A DNA stretch of 10,855 nt from an uncultured Eggerthellaceae bacterium (GCA_902497215.1 CABVEH010000023.1:1-10855); one strand, 5' to 3'; shown: positions 1 through 6,484, counted from the stretch's first letter. Notes: generated by a model not told the origin, from the sequence alone. Made by a program: numbers and translations.

Positions 1-15
1 CGAGATTGGCCCCAT

Positions 16-117
16 CGGGGTGACAGTGCTCGGGTCATTTGTCACATTGCGCCGTTGCTTTTCGTTTCAGACACCTGTCGGCGTAATGTGACAAATGACC
101 TGAGCACTGTCACCCCG
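16..117. repeat. Large inverted repeat A (REPIN-like)
   Basis: Two 39-nt arms (16-54 and 79-117) are inverted copies with 37 of 39 positions matching, separated by a 24-nt loop. Each arm also contains a shorter dyad: the 26-nt unit at 20-45 begins GTGACA and ends TGTCAC, and the inverted unit is at 88-113. Two short palindromic units in inverted orientation is the layout of a REPIN, a non-autonomous element moved by a RAYT (IS200-like) transposase. No transposase is in the window, so the mobile-element reading is an inference. There is no T-tract after the hairpin, so it is not a classic terminator. Confidence 0.8.
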
Positions 118-145
118 ACACCTATCGTCATCCACGCGCTATAAT
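115..145 (+). promoter_or_regulatory. Probable promoter of the ABC-F gene
   Basis: A perfect -10 hexamer TATAAT lies at 140-145. The best -35 match is CCGACA at 115-120 (4 of 6 with TTGACA), with a long spacer of 19. It overlaps the right edge of inverted repeat A. Transcription would start near 152 and give a leader of about 300 nt before the ABC-F start codon at 459. The -10 is convincing; the -35 is weak. Confidence 0.5.
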
Positions 146-202
146 CATGGCAACGTTCCGGCTGGGCCTTTGGCAAGCGCAGCCTCGAGGAAGGCAAGGT
201 GC

Positions 203-214
203 ATGAAGAACTAG
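203..214 (+). CDS. Possible three-codon leader ORF (M-K-N-stop)
   Basis: ATG AAG AAC TAG is preceded by AGGAAGG at 188-194 with an 8-nt spacer, one of the better ribosome binding sites in the window although the ORF is tiny. It lies in the predicted leader of the ABC-F gene, and its stop codon overlaps the 5' strand of a predicted stem (213-220). Antibiotic-resistance ABC-F genes are often controlled by ribosome-mediated attenuation over very short leader ORFs, so a sensor role fits. The next ATG (217) would open a 32-codon ORF ending at 315 but lacks a good binding site. Confidence 0.35.
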   Translation: MKN

Positions 215-282
215 CGATGCCCATAAGGGCACAACGAAACGACCTGCACGAACCAGGTCGCGTCGCGCCGTGCCGCATCGCT
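213..282 (+). promoter_or_regulatory. Structured leader RNA, candidate attenuator
   Basis: Several pairings can be read directly. A long-range stem joins 213-220 (AGCGATGC) to 275-282 (GCATCGCT) and continues with 228-232 (GGCAC) to 270-274 (GTGCC). Inside it is a 7-bp hairpin, 240-246 (CGACCTG) with 254-260 (CAGGTCG). A competing local hairpin, TGCCC-ATAA-GGGCA at 218-231, uses bases of the long-range stem and so excludes it. Mutually exclusive folds just behind a tiny ORF, upstream of an ABC-F gene, suggest a switch. No hairpin followed by a T-run was found, so the output could be translational or Rho-linked instead of intrinsic termination. Confidence 0.4.
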
Positions 283-316
283 ATGCACAAGCTTGTCCCG
301 TTCTGCCTTCGTTAGC

Positions 317-420
317 CGTGCCAACAGAACACATCTAATGGCACATGAAAACAAGTTGATGTTCCCCTTGCTGCATGCTTTTCCGGCTAGTCGTGCCATT
401 TGATGTGTTCTATTGGCACG
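317..420. repeat. Large inverted repeat C (REPIN-like), in the ABC-F leader
   Basis: Arms at 317-344 and 393-420 are inverted copies (26 of 28 positions) around a 48-nt loop. As in the other two large repeats, each arm holds a 27-nt unit with its own terminal dyad, here GTGCCA...TGGCAC (318-344 and 393-419). The element ends 38 bp before the ABC-F start codon, so it would be transcribed as a long hairpin in the 5' UTR and could affect ribosome access or mRNA stability. There is no downstream T-tract. Transposition origin is inferred from layout only. Confidence 0.75.
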
Positions 421-458
421 CCGGCAGCCCGACGCGGCCTCCAACTTCAGGAAGACGC

Positions 459-1979
459 ATGAACCCATCCACCAACCTTGCCCTCAACCATGTGGGCTAT
501 ACCTACCCGGGAGCCGCGCATCCGGCCGTGCGCGACGTTAGCGCTGCCTTTCCCGCCGGCTGGACTGGCATCGTAGGCGACAACGGCTGCGGAAAGACCA
601 CCCTTGCCATGATCGCCGTCGGTCTCCTCGACCCGGACGAAGGCTCGGTGACGCCTCGGCTCTTCGGGGAATACTGCCGCCAGGACTCGTCTGCGGAGCC
701 GGACGCCCTTTACGACTTCGCTTGCGACTGGGACCGCAATGCCGTACGTCTGCGGCAGCTTCTGAGCATAGGCGACGACTGGCCGTGGCGTTACAACCAG
801 CTTTCCGGCGGCCAGCAGAAGCGGCTGCAGGTGGCTTGCTGCCTGTGGCGCCGTCCCGACCTGCTGGTGATGGACGAACCCACCAACGACCTCGACGCTC
901 AGAGCCGCGCCGCCATCTGCCGCGCCCTCGACGAGTTCAAAGGCATCGGCCTCCTCATCTCGCACGACCGCCAGCTTCTGGACGACTTAGTAAGCCAGTG
1001 CCTCGTCTTCGAGAACGGTGCGGCCACCATGCGGCCCGGCGGCTATACGAAGGCTATGGAACAGGCCGGTCTGGAGGCCACGGCGGCAAGGCACGCCCGC
1101 GATCAGGCGCGCAAGGAGGCGGCCAGAATCCAAGACGAGGCTCGGCGCTGCAACGAAGAAGCCCAGCGTTCGAAGAGCCGCCTGAGCGCACGCGACGTGG
1201 GCAAGCACGACGGCAGCATGCGCGACAAGCTGGGCCGAGCCAAGGTTAGCGGCAAGGACGGGGTGGCGGGAAGGGCGTCTTCCGCCATGTCCAGTCGGCT
1301 GGCAGCGGCCCAGGCCAAGCTGGAAGCAAGCCCCGCGCCGAAGCGCTACGACTACCGCTTCGAAGCCATCGGCGTGCCTGCGGCTTCGAAGACGGCGTGC
1401 CACATCAAGGAGACAGTGCTGGCCTACGGAAGCGCCGAAGGCGCGTCCGCGTTCGCGCTGTCCGCTCCCGAACTTTGGGTGTCGCCGACCGACCATGTGG
1501 GAATCACGGGCCCGAACGGCTCAGGCAAGAGCACTCTGCTCCGCCATGCGCTAGCCCGCATTCCAGAGGGCGTGCGCGTCGCCTACGTTCCGCAGGACGT
1601 GAGCGAAGCCCGGCGCAGCGAGGCCCTTCGCAAGCTACGCGAATACGGGCAGGCCGACATGGGCCAGGTGCTTTCCCACGTCGCGCGCCTGAACTCCGAC
1701 CCGAAGCGCATCATTGACGGGGAAGACGTAAGCCCTGGCGAGATGCGCAAGCTGATCCTGGCCGAACTTCTGCTGGAAGACCCCAACGTGCTGGTGCTGG
1801 ACGAGCCGACGAACCATCTCGACGTCGGTTCAATCGAAGCGCTGCAAGGGCTTGTTCGCTCGTTTGCGGGCGCGGTGCTGCTGGTGTCCCACGACATGCG
1901 CCTGGTCGGCGAGAGCTGCACAGTGCGCTGGATGCTGGAGGAAATTGTTCCAGGCAGGTTCTCCGTGCACACTGAATAG
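459..1979 (+). CDS. ABC-F family ATPase, Lsa/Vga-like ribosomal protection protein
   Basis: The 506-residue protein has two ABC ATPase domains and no membrane segments, as in ABC-F proteins that bind the ribosomal E site and displace antibiotics or aid translation. Domain 1 has Walker A GDNGCGKTT (40-48), signature LSGGQQ (115-120), Walker B LLVMDE (135-140) and switch H169. Domain 2 has Walker A GPNGSGKST (351-359), a degenerate signature VSPGEM (424-429), Walker B VLVLDE (444-449) and switch H478. The charged helical linker (about 200-290) contains RAKVSGKDG, similar to the linker motif I recall from Lsa/Vga proteins, which resist lincosamides, streptogramin A and pleuromutilins. ATG 459 was chosen because AGGAAG (449-454) precedes it; the longer frame from 375 has no binding site and overlaps repeat C. 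Resistance is an inference; a housekeeping translation factor is the alternative. Confidence 0.9.
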   Translation: MNPSTNLALNHVGYTYPGAAHPAVRDVSAAFPAGWTGIVGDNGCGKTTLAMIAVGLLDPDEGSVTPRLFGEYCRQDSSAEPDALYDFACDWDRNAVRLRQLLSIGDDWPWRYNQLSGGQQKRLQVACCLWRRPDLLVMDEPTNDLDAQSRAAICRALDEFKGIGLLISHDRQLLDDLVSQCLVFENGAATMRPGGYTKAMEQAGLEATAARHARDQARKEAARIQDEARRCNEEAQRSKSRLSARDVGKHDGSMRDKLGRAKVSGKDGVAGRASSAMSSRLAAAQAKLEASPAPKRYDYRFEAIGVPAASKTACHIKETVLAYGSAEGASAFALSAPELWVSPTDHVGITGPNGSGKSTLLRHALARIPEGVRVAYVPQDVSEARRSEALRKLREYGQADMGQVLSHVARLNSDPKRIIDGEDVSPGEMRKLILAELLLEDPNVLVLDEPTNHLDVGSIEALQGLVRSFAGAVLLVSHDMRLVGESCTVRWMLEEIVPGRFSVHTE

Positions 1980-1988
1980 GAGCAAAGC

Positions 1989-2054
1989 GTGTGTCAGGGG
2001 ACGTTCACTTTTGACACGCCATGGCGTGTCAAAAGTGAACGTCCCCTGACACAC
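1989..2054. repeat. Perfect 66-bp palindrome B (REPIN-like)
   Basis: Bases 1989-2021 are the exact reverse complement of 2022-2054, with no spacer; the centre is CCATGG. Each half contains a 27-nt unit bounded by GTGTCA...TGACAC (1991-2017 and its inverse). It begins 9 bp after the ABC-F stop codon, between that gene and the convergent regulator gene. An RNA from either strand would fold into a very stable hairpin and could block readthrough or protect mRNA ends, but neither side has a T-run. It shares architecture with repeats A and C. Confidence 0.85.
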
Positions 2055-2057
2055 AAT

Positions 2058-2112
2058 ACTCTGCGCATTGCCGCACTTAAGCCCCTTCGCTACCCTGCGC
2101 ATTGACGCAGTT
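2058..2112. repeat. Short direct repeat pair, each a mini-hairpin
   Basis: CTGCGCATTGCCGCACTT (2061-2078) recurs as CTGCGCATTGACGCAGTT (2095-2112), with 16 of 18 positions identical and a 34-bp period. Each copy can fold through TGCG/CGCA. The pair lies downstream of the regulator gene on the minus strand, and may take part in ending its transcript. Function is unknown. Confidence 0.4.
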
Positions 2113-2170
2113 GAGAGGCGATGAAGCCGGGCCATCCGCTGCCGCCTTCGCATTCGCTGGGTCGTCCGCG

Positions 2171-3661
2171 CTAGTCCTTTTCCGCAGCATCCGGCACGTT
2201 TTCTACCGCATCCAGCAGCTCCTCGCGCGAATTGATGTCCATCTTGCGGTAGATGTTGTACACGTGGCTTTTGACGGTATGGCCCGAGATGCACAGCTTT
2301 CCTTGGATGTGCTCGATTCCGCGGCCTTTCGCAAGCAGCATGAACACCTCGGTCTCGCGGGCGGACAATCCGTACTCGCGCGCCACCGTCTCGCAACGCG
2401 TTCTCCAACGCCCGTGCTCGGGGACCGATGCGGCGTCCTTGGCGTCCTTTCGCCCGGCAACGGCGCCGTTGCGATCCACTGGGCCGATGCCGAACAGCGT
2501 CACCATGATCGCCAGCACGACCACCAGGGCGAGCGCAGCGGCCGACAACATGGAGTAGTTCATCACGCCCGATGACGTTGCAACCACCCCGATAACATGC
2601 CCGACCATAAGTCCGGCGAACAGGCAAGCCTGCAAGGTGCACGCAAGTTGCAGGCGCGAGGCCTTGTGCCGCTCGGCCAAGAAAAGCATCAGGTACACGC
2701 CGGTGACCTCGAACAATGCGAAGCAGGCGAATACCAGCATGTTGCATACCGTTGCAGGCATGCCTTGAAGGAACGACATCGGGATGAGCGCGATTATGAG
2801 CACAGGAAACAGGATCTGGAAGGCCCCGTTCTGCTGCACGCGGTCGGGGGCAAGCCGCAGGCATAAGACGGCTGCGATTACGCCCAGCAGTATGGCACAG
2901 GCCATGCCGCTGTAAAGCGGGGCGCCGCCCTGGATCTGCGTGGTCAACCCTATCCCCAGCCCCAGCACAACCCCATAGGCGACGGTCATCGCCCTGAAGG
3001 AGAACGTGAGCTTGATGCTTTCCAGCGACTGCTTTCGTGGGACGAACGGTGCGGGCACCAATGCGTTGCTGTGCTCGAGCATGACAACGATCGCCAGGCT
3101 GCAGAGCGGGCCTATGCTTAGCAGCGCGATGTTGAACGGGAACAGCAGCATGTTCATCACCAGGTACATGCAGGCTCCAAGCGCCACCGCTCCTGCGAGC
3201 GCCATCACCATCTCCCTGCGCGTCATGGAACCCATCAGCTCAACCCATGGCATGAACAGGCACGTAAGCCCCACACCGGCCAACCCCCACGCGACGCAGT
3301 CGAAAGCCAGCGGCATCGGCGTTCCGGTGGAGTTGTATATCAGCGACGAGACGATGGCGACGAACGAGAACATGAACACCCCGGCCCGTTGCAAGCGAAC
3401 CCCACGCTGCGTGGAAAGGAAGTCTATTGCAAGCGCCATTCCGGCGCACATCACGACGCAGCCGGTCAAGAAAGCTATCCTCAGAAAGAAGTGGTACCAA
3501 AGCACCTCGATGTCGCCGTCCATGAACGAGTTGCGCATGAGCATCGTGAACAGGCATGCCCAGTAAAGCGAAAAGCCGCAGACCGTTGTGAACACGAGGG
3601 GGGAATTGACGCCCTGAACTGGCTCAACTGGCTCGCTCATGCTTTTTTCCATAGTCCTCAC
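2171..3661 (-). CDS. LuxR-type transcription regulator with 12-TM sensor domain
   Basis: The 496-residue protein has an N-terminal membrane domain of about 12 hydrophobic segments between residues 20 and 395 (six, then a loop around 197-222, then six), followed by a C-terminal LuxR/GerE helix-turn-helix. The DNA-binding part runs from about 429 to 487, with LSARETEV at 432-439 and the recognition helix in ISGHTVKSHVYNIYRKM (458-474). Membrane-bound LuxR regulators of this kind are a large family in Eggerthella and relatives, where members control catechol dehydroxylase genes in response to substrate. It is divergent from the oxidoreductase operon at 3838, so it most likely activates that operon. 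The GTG start at 3661 was chosen because AGGAG (3669-3673) sits 7 nt upstream; ATG at 3652 or 3640 is possible. The ligand cannot be read from the sequence. Confidence 0.88.
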   Translation of the reverse strand: MRTMEKSMSEPVEPVQGVNSPLVFTTVCGFSLYWACLFTMLMRNSFMDGDIEVLWYHFFLRIAFLTGCVVMCAGMALAIDFLSTQRGVRLQRAGVFMFSFVAIVSSLIYNSTGTPMPLAFDCVAWGLAGVGLTCLFMPWVELMGSMTRREMVMALAGAVALGACMYLVMNMLLFPFNIALLSIGPLCSLAIVVMLEHSNALVPAPFVPRKQSLESIKLTFSFRAMTVAYGVVLGLGIGLTTQIQGGAPLYSGMACAILLGVIAAVLCLRLAPDRVQQNGAFQILFPVLIIALIPMSFLQGMPATVCNMLVFACFALFEVTGVYLMLFLAERHKASRLQLACTLQACLFAGLMVGHVIGVVATSSGVMNYSMLSAAALALVVVLAIMVTLFGIGPVDRNGAVAGRKDAKDAASVPEHGRWRTRCETVAREYGLSARETEVFMLLAKGRGIEHIQGKLCISGHTVKSHVYNIYRKMDINSREELLDAVENVPDAAEKD

Positions 3662-3837
3662 CTACGCGCTCCTAACCGAAAAAGCCTATCCATGTTCCGC
3701 GTTTTCAGCGTCTGGGCCGATGGCGGCCAGCTGGTTGGATGGGTAGCTTCTGACCAAGGTTAGCGGATGGCTTCGCTCCTGCGCAAGAGGGAGGCGTAAC
3801 GGTCAGCCGCTTCTATTCGATGGAACGGAGGAAGGGA
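3662..3837. promoter_or_regulatory. Divergent intergenic region, regulator / oxidoreductase operon
   Basis: This 176-bp gap must carry promoters for both divergent genes. I see no convincing -35/-10 pair for either, which fits activator-dependent transcription. One candidate operator is an imperfect inverted repeat: AGCTTCTGACC (3745-3755) against GGTCAGCCGCT (3801-3811), 9 of 11 positions complementary, 45 bp apart. The oxidoreductase ribosome binding site GGAGGA is at 3827-3832 and the regulator's AGGAG is at 3669-3673 on the minus strand. Confidence 0.45.
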
Positions 3838-6072
3838 ATGAGCGAGAAGTATCGGACAATCGAACACGAGAAACCGTTCAAGTACGACGAAGGCGACTAC
3901 CATGTGACTCGTGGTTGCGCCTGGACGGGCCCAGGGTGCCACATGGGCTGCGGCGTCATCATGTACACCGACCAGGAAGGCAACTTCGTTAAGTGCGAAG
4001 GCGACCCCGAGGACCCGTGGACGAACGGCCGCCTGTGCATGCGCTGCCTTGACGCGCCAGAGGTCACCAACCACAAGGACCGCCTGCTGTATCCCATGAA
4101 GCGCGCTCGCGAGGACCGCGGGAAGGACAAGTGGGAGCGCATCACCTGGGATGAAGCCTACGACCTCATCACCGAGAAGTTCATGGACATAAAAGAGAAG
4201 TACGGCGCCGAGTCGGTCGTGTTCGCCCAGGGCACCGGCCGCGACATTGCGGCTTACATCACGCGCTTGGCATGGTCGTTCGGTTCGCCGAACTACACCG
4301 GCTTCCTGTCCGGGCAGGCCTGTTACCTTCCGCGCATCGCCGGCATGGCCGCCACGACTGGTGCGCCGTGGATCCCGGACTGTGCGCAGCAGTTCCCCGA
4401 GCGCTACGACCATCCCGACTACGAGGTCCCCGAGGTCATGTTCATCTGGGGCAACTATCCGCTGAAGTCGAACCTCGAGGGCTTCTACGGCCATTGGGTG
4501 ATCGACCTGATGAAGCGCGGCATGAAGATCGTAACCGTCGACCCCAAAGTCACATGGCTGGCCACCAAGTCCGAACTGCACCTGCGCGTGCGTCCTGGCA
4601 CCGACGCCGCTTTGGCTCTCGGCATGATCAACATCATCATCAACGAAGACCTGTACGACCATGACTTCGTGTCTCGTTGGTGCTACGGCTTCGACGAGCT
4701 GAAAGAGCGTGCCGCCGAGTTCCCGGTGGAGAAGGTCTCCGAGATCACGTGGGTGCCCGAGGACAAGATCATTGCCGCGGCCCGCATGCTGGGCAAGGCG
4801 AAGAACTCGACGCTTCAGTGGGGCGTTGCCGTGGACATGACGCGCGAGGCGATGCCCGCAGGTCAGGCGATCCTGGCCTTGTGGGAGATCACCGGCAACA
4901 TGGAACGCCCCGGCGGCATGGTCGTTGCGCCTGAAATTCTCTCGGTTGCAGGCGGGTGGGGACGCGATCTGCTTGGTCCCGAGCAGGAAGTCAAGCGCAT
5001 CGGCATCAAGGACTATCCGCTGTACAACTTCGGGTTCGCCGTGTCCCAGCCTGACGAGACGGTGAAGGCCATCGAGACCGGCGAACCCTACGAGATCCAT
5101 GGCGCATGGCTGCAGACTACGAACCCGTTGGCTTGCATGGGTGCAGACCCGCAGCGTTTGTACAAAGCCCTCAACAAGCTCGACTTCATCGTGGTAGTCG
5201 ACCTCTTCAAGACCCCGACGATTGCGGCATTGGCCGACGTGGTGCTCCCTGCCCAGACCTTCTCCGAGCGCAACGGGCTTGCCTTCATATCGGGCGCGCA
5301 ACGAGGCTCCACCATCAACAAGGTAACCAAGGTGGGCGACACGAAGTCCGACATGGAGATCAACCTCGAGCTTGGCAAGCGTTGGAATCCCGAGGCGTGG
5401 CCGTGGGACAACGTCGACGACATGTTCACCGACATGCTCGAGCCTACCGGAATGGGCTTCGAGGAGCTGCAGAAGGTCGCACCCGCGTATCAGCCCATAG
5501 AGTACTACCGCTACGAGAAGGGGATGCTGCGTCCTGACGGACAGGTAGGGTTCAACACCCCCACTGGCCGCATAGAGCTTTGGAGCAACTTCTACAGCCG
5601 CGCCGGCCTGGACCCGCTGCCTTACTTCGAGGAGCCCGAGCCCGGTCCTGGCTCTACCCCCGAACTCATGGACGAGTATCCGCTTGTTATGACGTCCGGC
5701 GCGCGTTTCTGGGGAATGTTCCATTCCGAGCATAGGCAGATCGAGCGCATGCGCCACTATCGCCCGTGGCCGCTCATGGAGATCCATCCGGACACCGCCG
5801 AGAAGTACGGCATCAAGGACGGCGACTGGGTGTGGATGGAAGGTCCGCTGGGCCGCGCCAAGCGCAAGGCCAAGCTCACCCCGATCATGGACCGTCGCAT
5901 GGTGTCGTGCGATCACGGATGGTGGTTCCCCGAAGGCGACCCCGAGAAGCTTTACGACGTGTTCGACCTGAACATCAACAACACGCTGCCGTGGATTCCC
6001 GGCAAGAGCGGCTTTGGCTCGAACTACAAGAGCTCCATATGCAAGATCTACAAGGTTGAGGAGGAGAAGTAA
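3838..6072 (+). CDS. Cytoplasmic molybdopterin oxidoreductase, acetylene hydratase/catechol dehydroxylase-like
   Basis: The 744-residue protein is a DMSO reductase-superfamily catalytic subunit expected to bind bis-MGD and one [4Fe-4S] cluster. The N-terminal cluster cysteines are C27, C34, C38 and C67, with C-x6-C-x3-C where the usual motif is C-x2-C-x3-C. C162 (GQACYLPR) lies 95 residues after C67, the same spacing I recall between the last cluster cysteine and the metal-ligand Cys141 of Pelobacter acetylene hydratase. Other matches to that enzyme include GMINIIINEDLYD and the WERITWDEA region. Its catalytic Asp13 is replaced by H35, so acetylene hydration is unlikely. Catechol dehydroxylases of gut Eggerthellaceae belong to this group, making reductive removal of an aromatic hydroxyl a reasonable guess; the substrate is not determinable here. 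There is no Tat signal, so it should be cytoplasmic. ATG 3838 was preferred over 3820 because GGAGGA (3827-3832) lies 5 nt upstream. Confidence 0.88.
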   Translation: MSEKYRTIEHEKPFKYDEGDYHVTRGCAWTGPGCHMGCGVIMYTDQEGNFVKCEGDPEDPWTNGRLCMRCLDAPEVTNHKDRLLYPMKRAREDRGKDKWERITWDEAYDLITEKFMDIKEKYGAESVVFAQGTGRDIAAYITRLAWSFGSPNYTGFLSGQACYLPRIAGMAATTGAPWIPDCAQQFPERYDHPDYEVPEVMFIWGNYPLKSNLEGFYGHWVIDLMKRGMKIVTVDPKVTWLATKSELHLRVRPGTDAALALGMINIIINEDLYDHDFVSRWCYGFDELKERAAEFPVEKVSEITWVPEDKIIAAARMLGKAKNSTLQWGVAVDMTREAMPAGQAILALWEITGNMERPGGMVVAPEILSVAGGWGRDLLGPEQEVKRIGIKDYPLYNFGFAVSQPDETVKAIETGEPYEIHGAWLQTTNPLACMGADPQRLYKALNKLDFIVVVDLFKTPTIAALADVVLPAQTFSERNGLAFISGAQRGSTINKVTKVGDTKSDMEINLELGKRWNPEAWPWDNVDDMFTDMLEPTGMGFEELQKVAPAYQPIEYYRYEKGMLRPDGQVGFNTPTGRIELWSNFYSRAGLDPLPYFEEPEPGPGSTPELMDEYPLVMTSGARFWGMFHSEHRQIERMRHYRPWPLMEIHPDTAEKYGIKDGDWVWMEGPLGRAKRKAKLTPIMDRRMVSCDHGWWFPEGDPEKLYDVFDLNINNTLPWIPGKSGFGSNYKSSICKIYKVEEEK

Positions 6073-6074
6073 CC

Positions 6075-6416
6075 ATGGCGAAGTATGGATTGATGATCGA
6101 TGCACAGTGGTGCTCGGGTTGCCATAGCTGCGAGATTGCCTGCCAGATGGAGCATGGCTATCCGGTGGGCCAGACCGGCGTGAAGGTCGTGAAGATCGGG
6201 CCTTGGGTCATTGGCGACGAGGCCGAGGAGAACTGGCAGTTCTCGTACCTTCCCATTCCGACCAAGCAATGCGACACCTGTGCCGCGCGTCGCGGCCAGG
6301 GCAAAGAACCCAGCTGCGTGCAACATTGCCAGTCCCAGTGCATCAAGTTCGGAAAGGTGGACGAACTGGCGGCAGAGATGGACGAGAAGCAGCAGACCCT
6401 GTTCGTGGTTGGCTAG
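6075..6416 (+). CDS. Small 4Fe-4S ferredoxin-like electron-transfer subunit
   Basis: The 113-residue protein has nine cysteines in two groups. The first, C13-x2-C16-x2-C19-x3-C23, is a standard cluster motif. The second is C66-x2-C69-x11-C81-x3-C85-x3-C89. This can hold two [4Fe-4S] clusters, as in the beta subunits of DMSO reductase-type enzymes, but it is much shorter than DmsB-like proteins (about 200 residues with four clusters). It begins 2 nt after the catalytic subunit's stop codon, and its AGGAG (6062-6066) lies inside that gene, so translation is probably coupled. There is no signal peptide, matching the cytoplasmic catalytic subunit. Its expected role is to pass electrons to the molybdopterin enzyme; the donor is unknown. 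Confidence 0.88.
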   Translation: MAKYGLMIDAQWCSGCHSCEIACQMEHGYPVGQTGVKVVKIGPWVIGDEAEENWQFSYLPIPTKQCDTCAARRGQGKEPSCVQHCQSQCIKFGKVDELAAEMDEKQQTLFVVG

Positions 6417-6441
6417 GGACGGAAAACCTGTATTGATACCG

Positions 6442-6465
6442 GCGCCTCGCTTTCGGGCGGGGCGC
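6442..6465 (+). promoter_or_regulatory. Strong intercistronic hairpin
   Basis: A 9-bp GC-rich stem (GCGCCTCGC at 6442-6450 with GCGGGGCGC at 6457-6465, one G-T pair) closes the 6-nt loop TTTCGG. It sits in the 68-nt gap between the Fe-S gene and the membrane protein gene, only 5 nt before the latter's AAGGAGG binding site. No T-run follows, so simple termination is unlikely. It may set the 3' end of a stable catalytic-plus-Fe-S transcript or tune expression of the distal genes. Confidence 0.55.
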
Positions 6466-6484
6466 ATGCTAAGGAGGCAATCAG

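Noticed and set aside
217..315. 32-codon ORF in the ABC-F leader
   Set aside because: It lacks a well-placed binding site and its codons coincide with the predicted RNA stems. The three-codon ORF at 203 has the better initiation signal.
16..420. Inverted repeats A and C as ends of an insertion sequence
   Set aside because: No transposase ORF lies between or beside them. Each is a complete self-contained inverted pair, and the two differ in sequence.
375..458. N-terminal extension of the ABC-F gene from ATG 375
   Set aside because: No ribosome binding site precedes 375, the segment overlaps the right arm of inverted repeat C, and ABC-F similarity begins only after ATG 459, which has AGGAAG upstream.
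1830..2864. 344-residue minus-strand frame over the ABC-F end, palindrome and regulator gene
   Set aside because: It crosses the palindrome and lies in another frame over the LuxR helix-turn-helix region; its composition is that of an out-of-frame GC-rich translation.
3760..6105. 781-residue open frame on the minus strand
   Set aside because: It is antisense to the molybdopterin oxidoreductase, shows no recognisable domain, and is an expected by-product of GC-rich codon bias.
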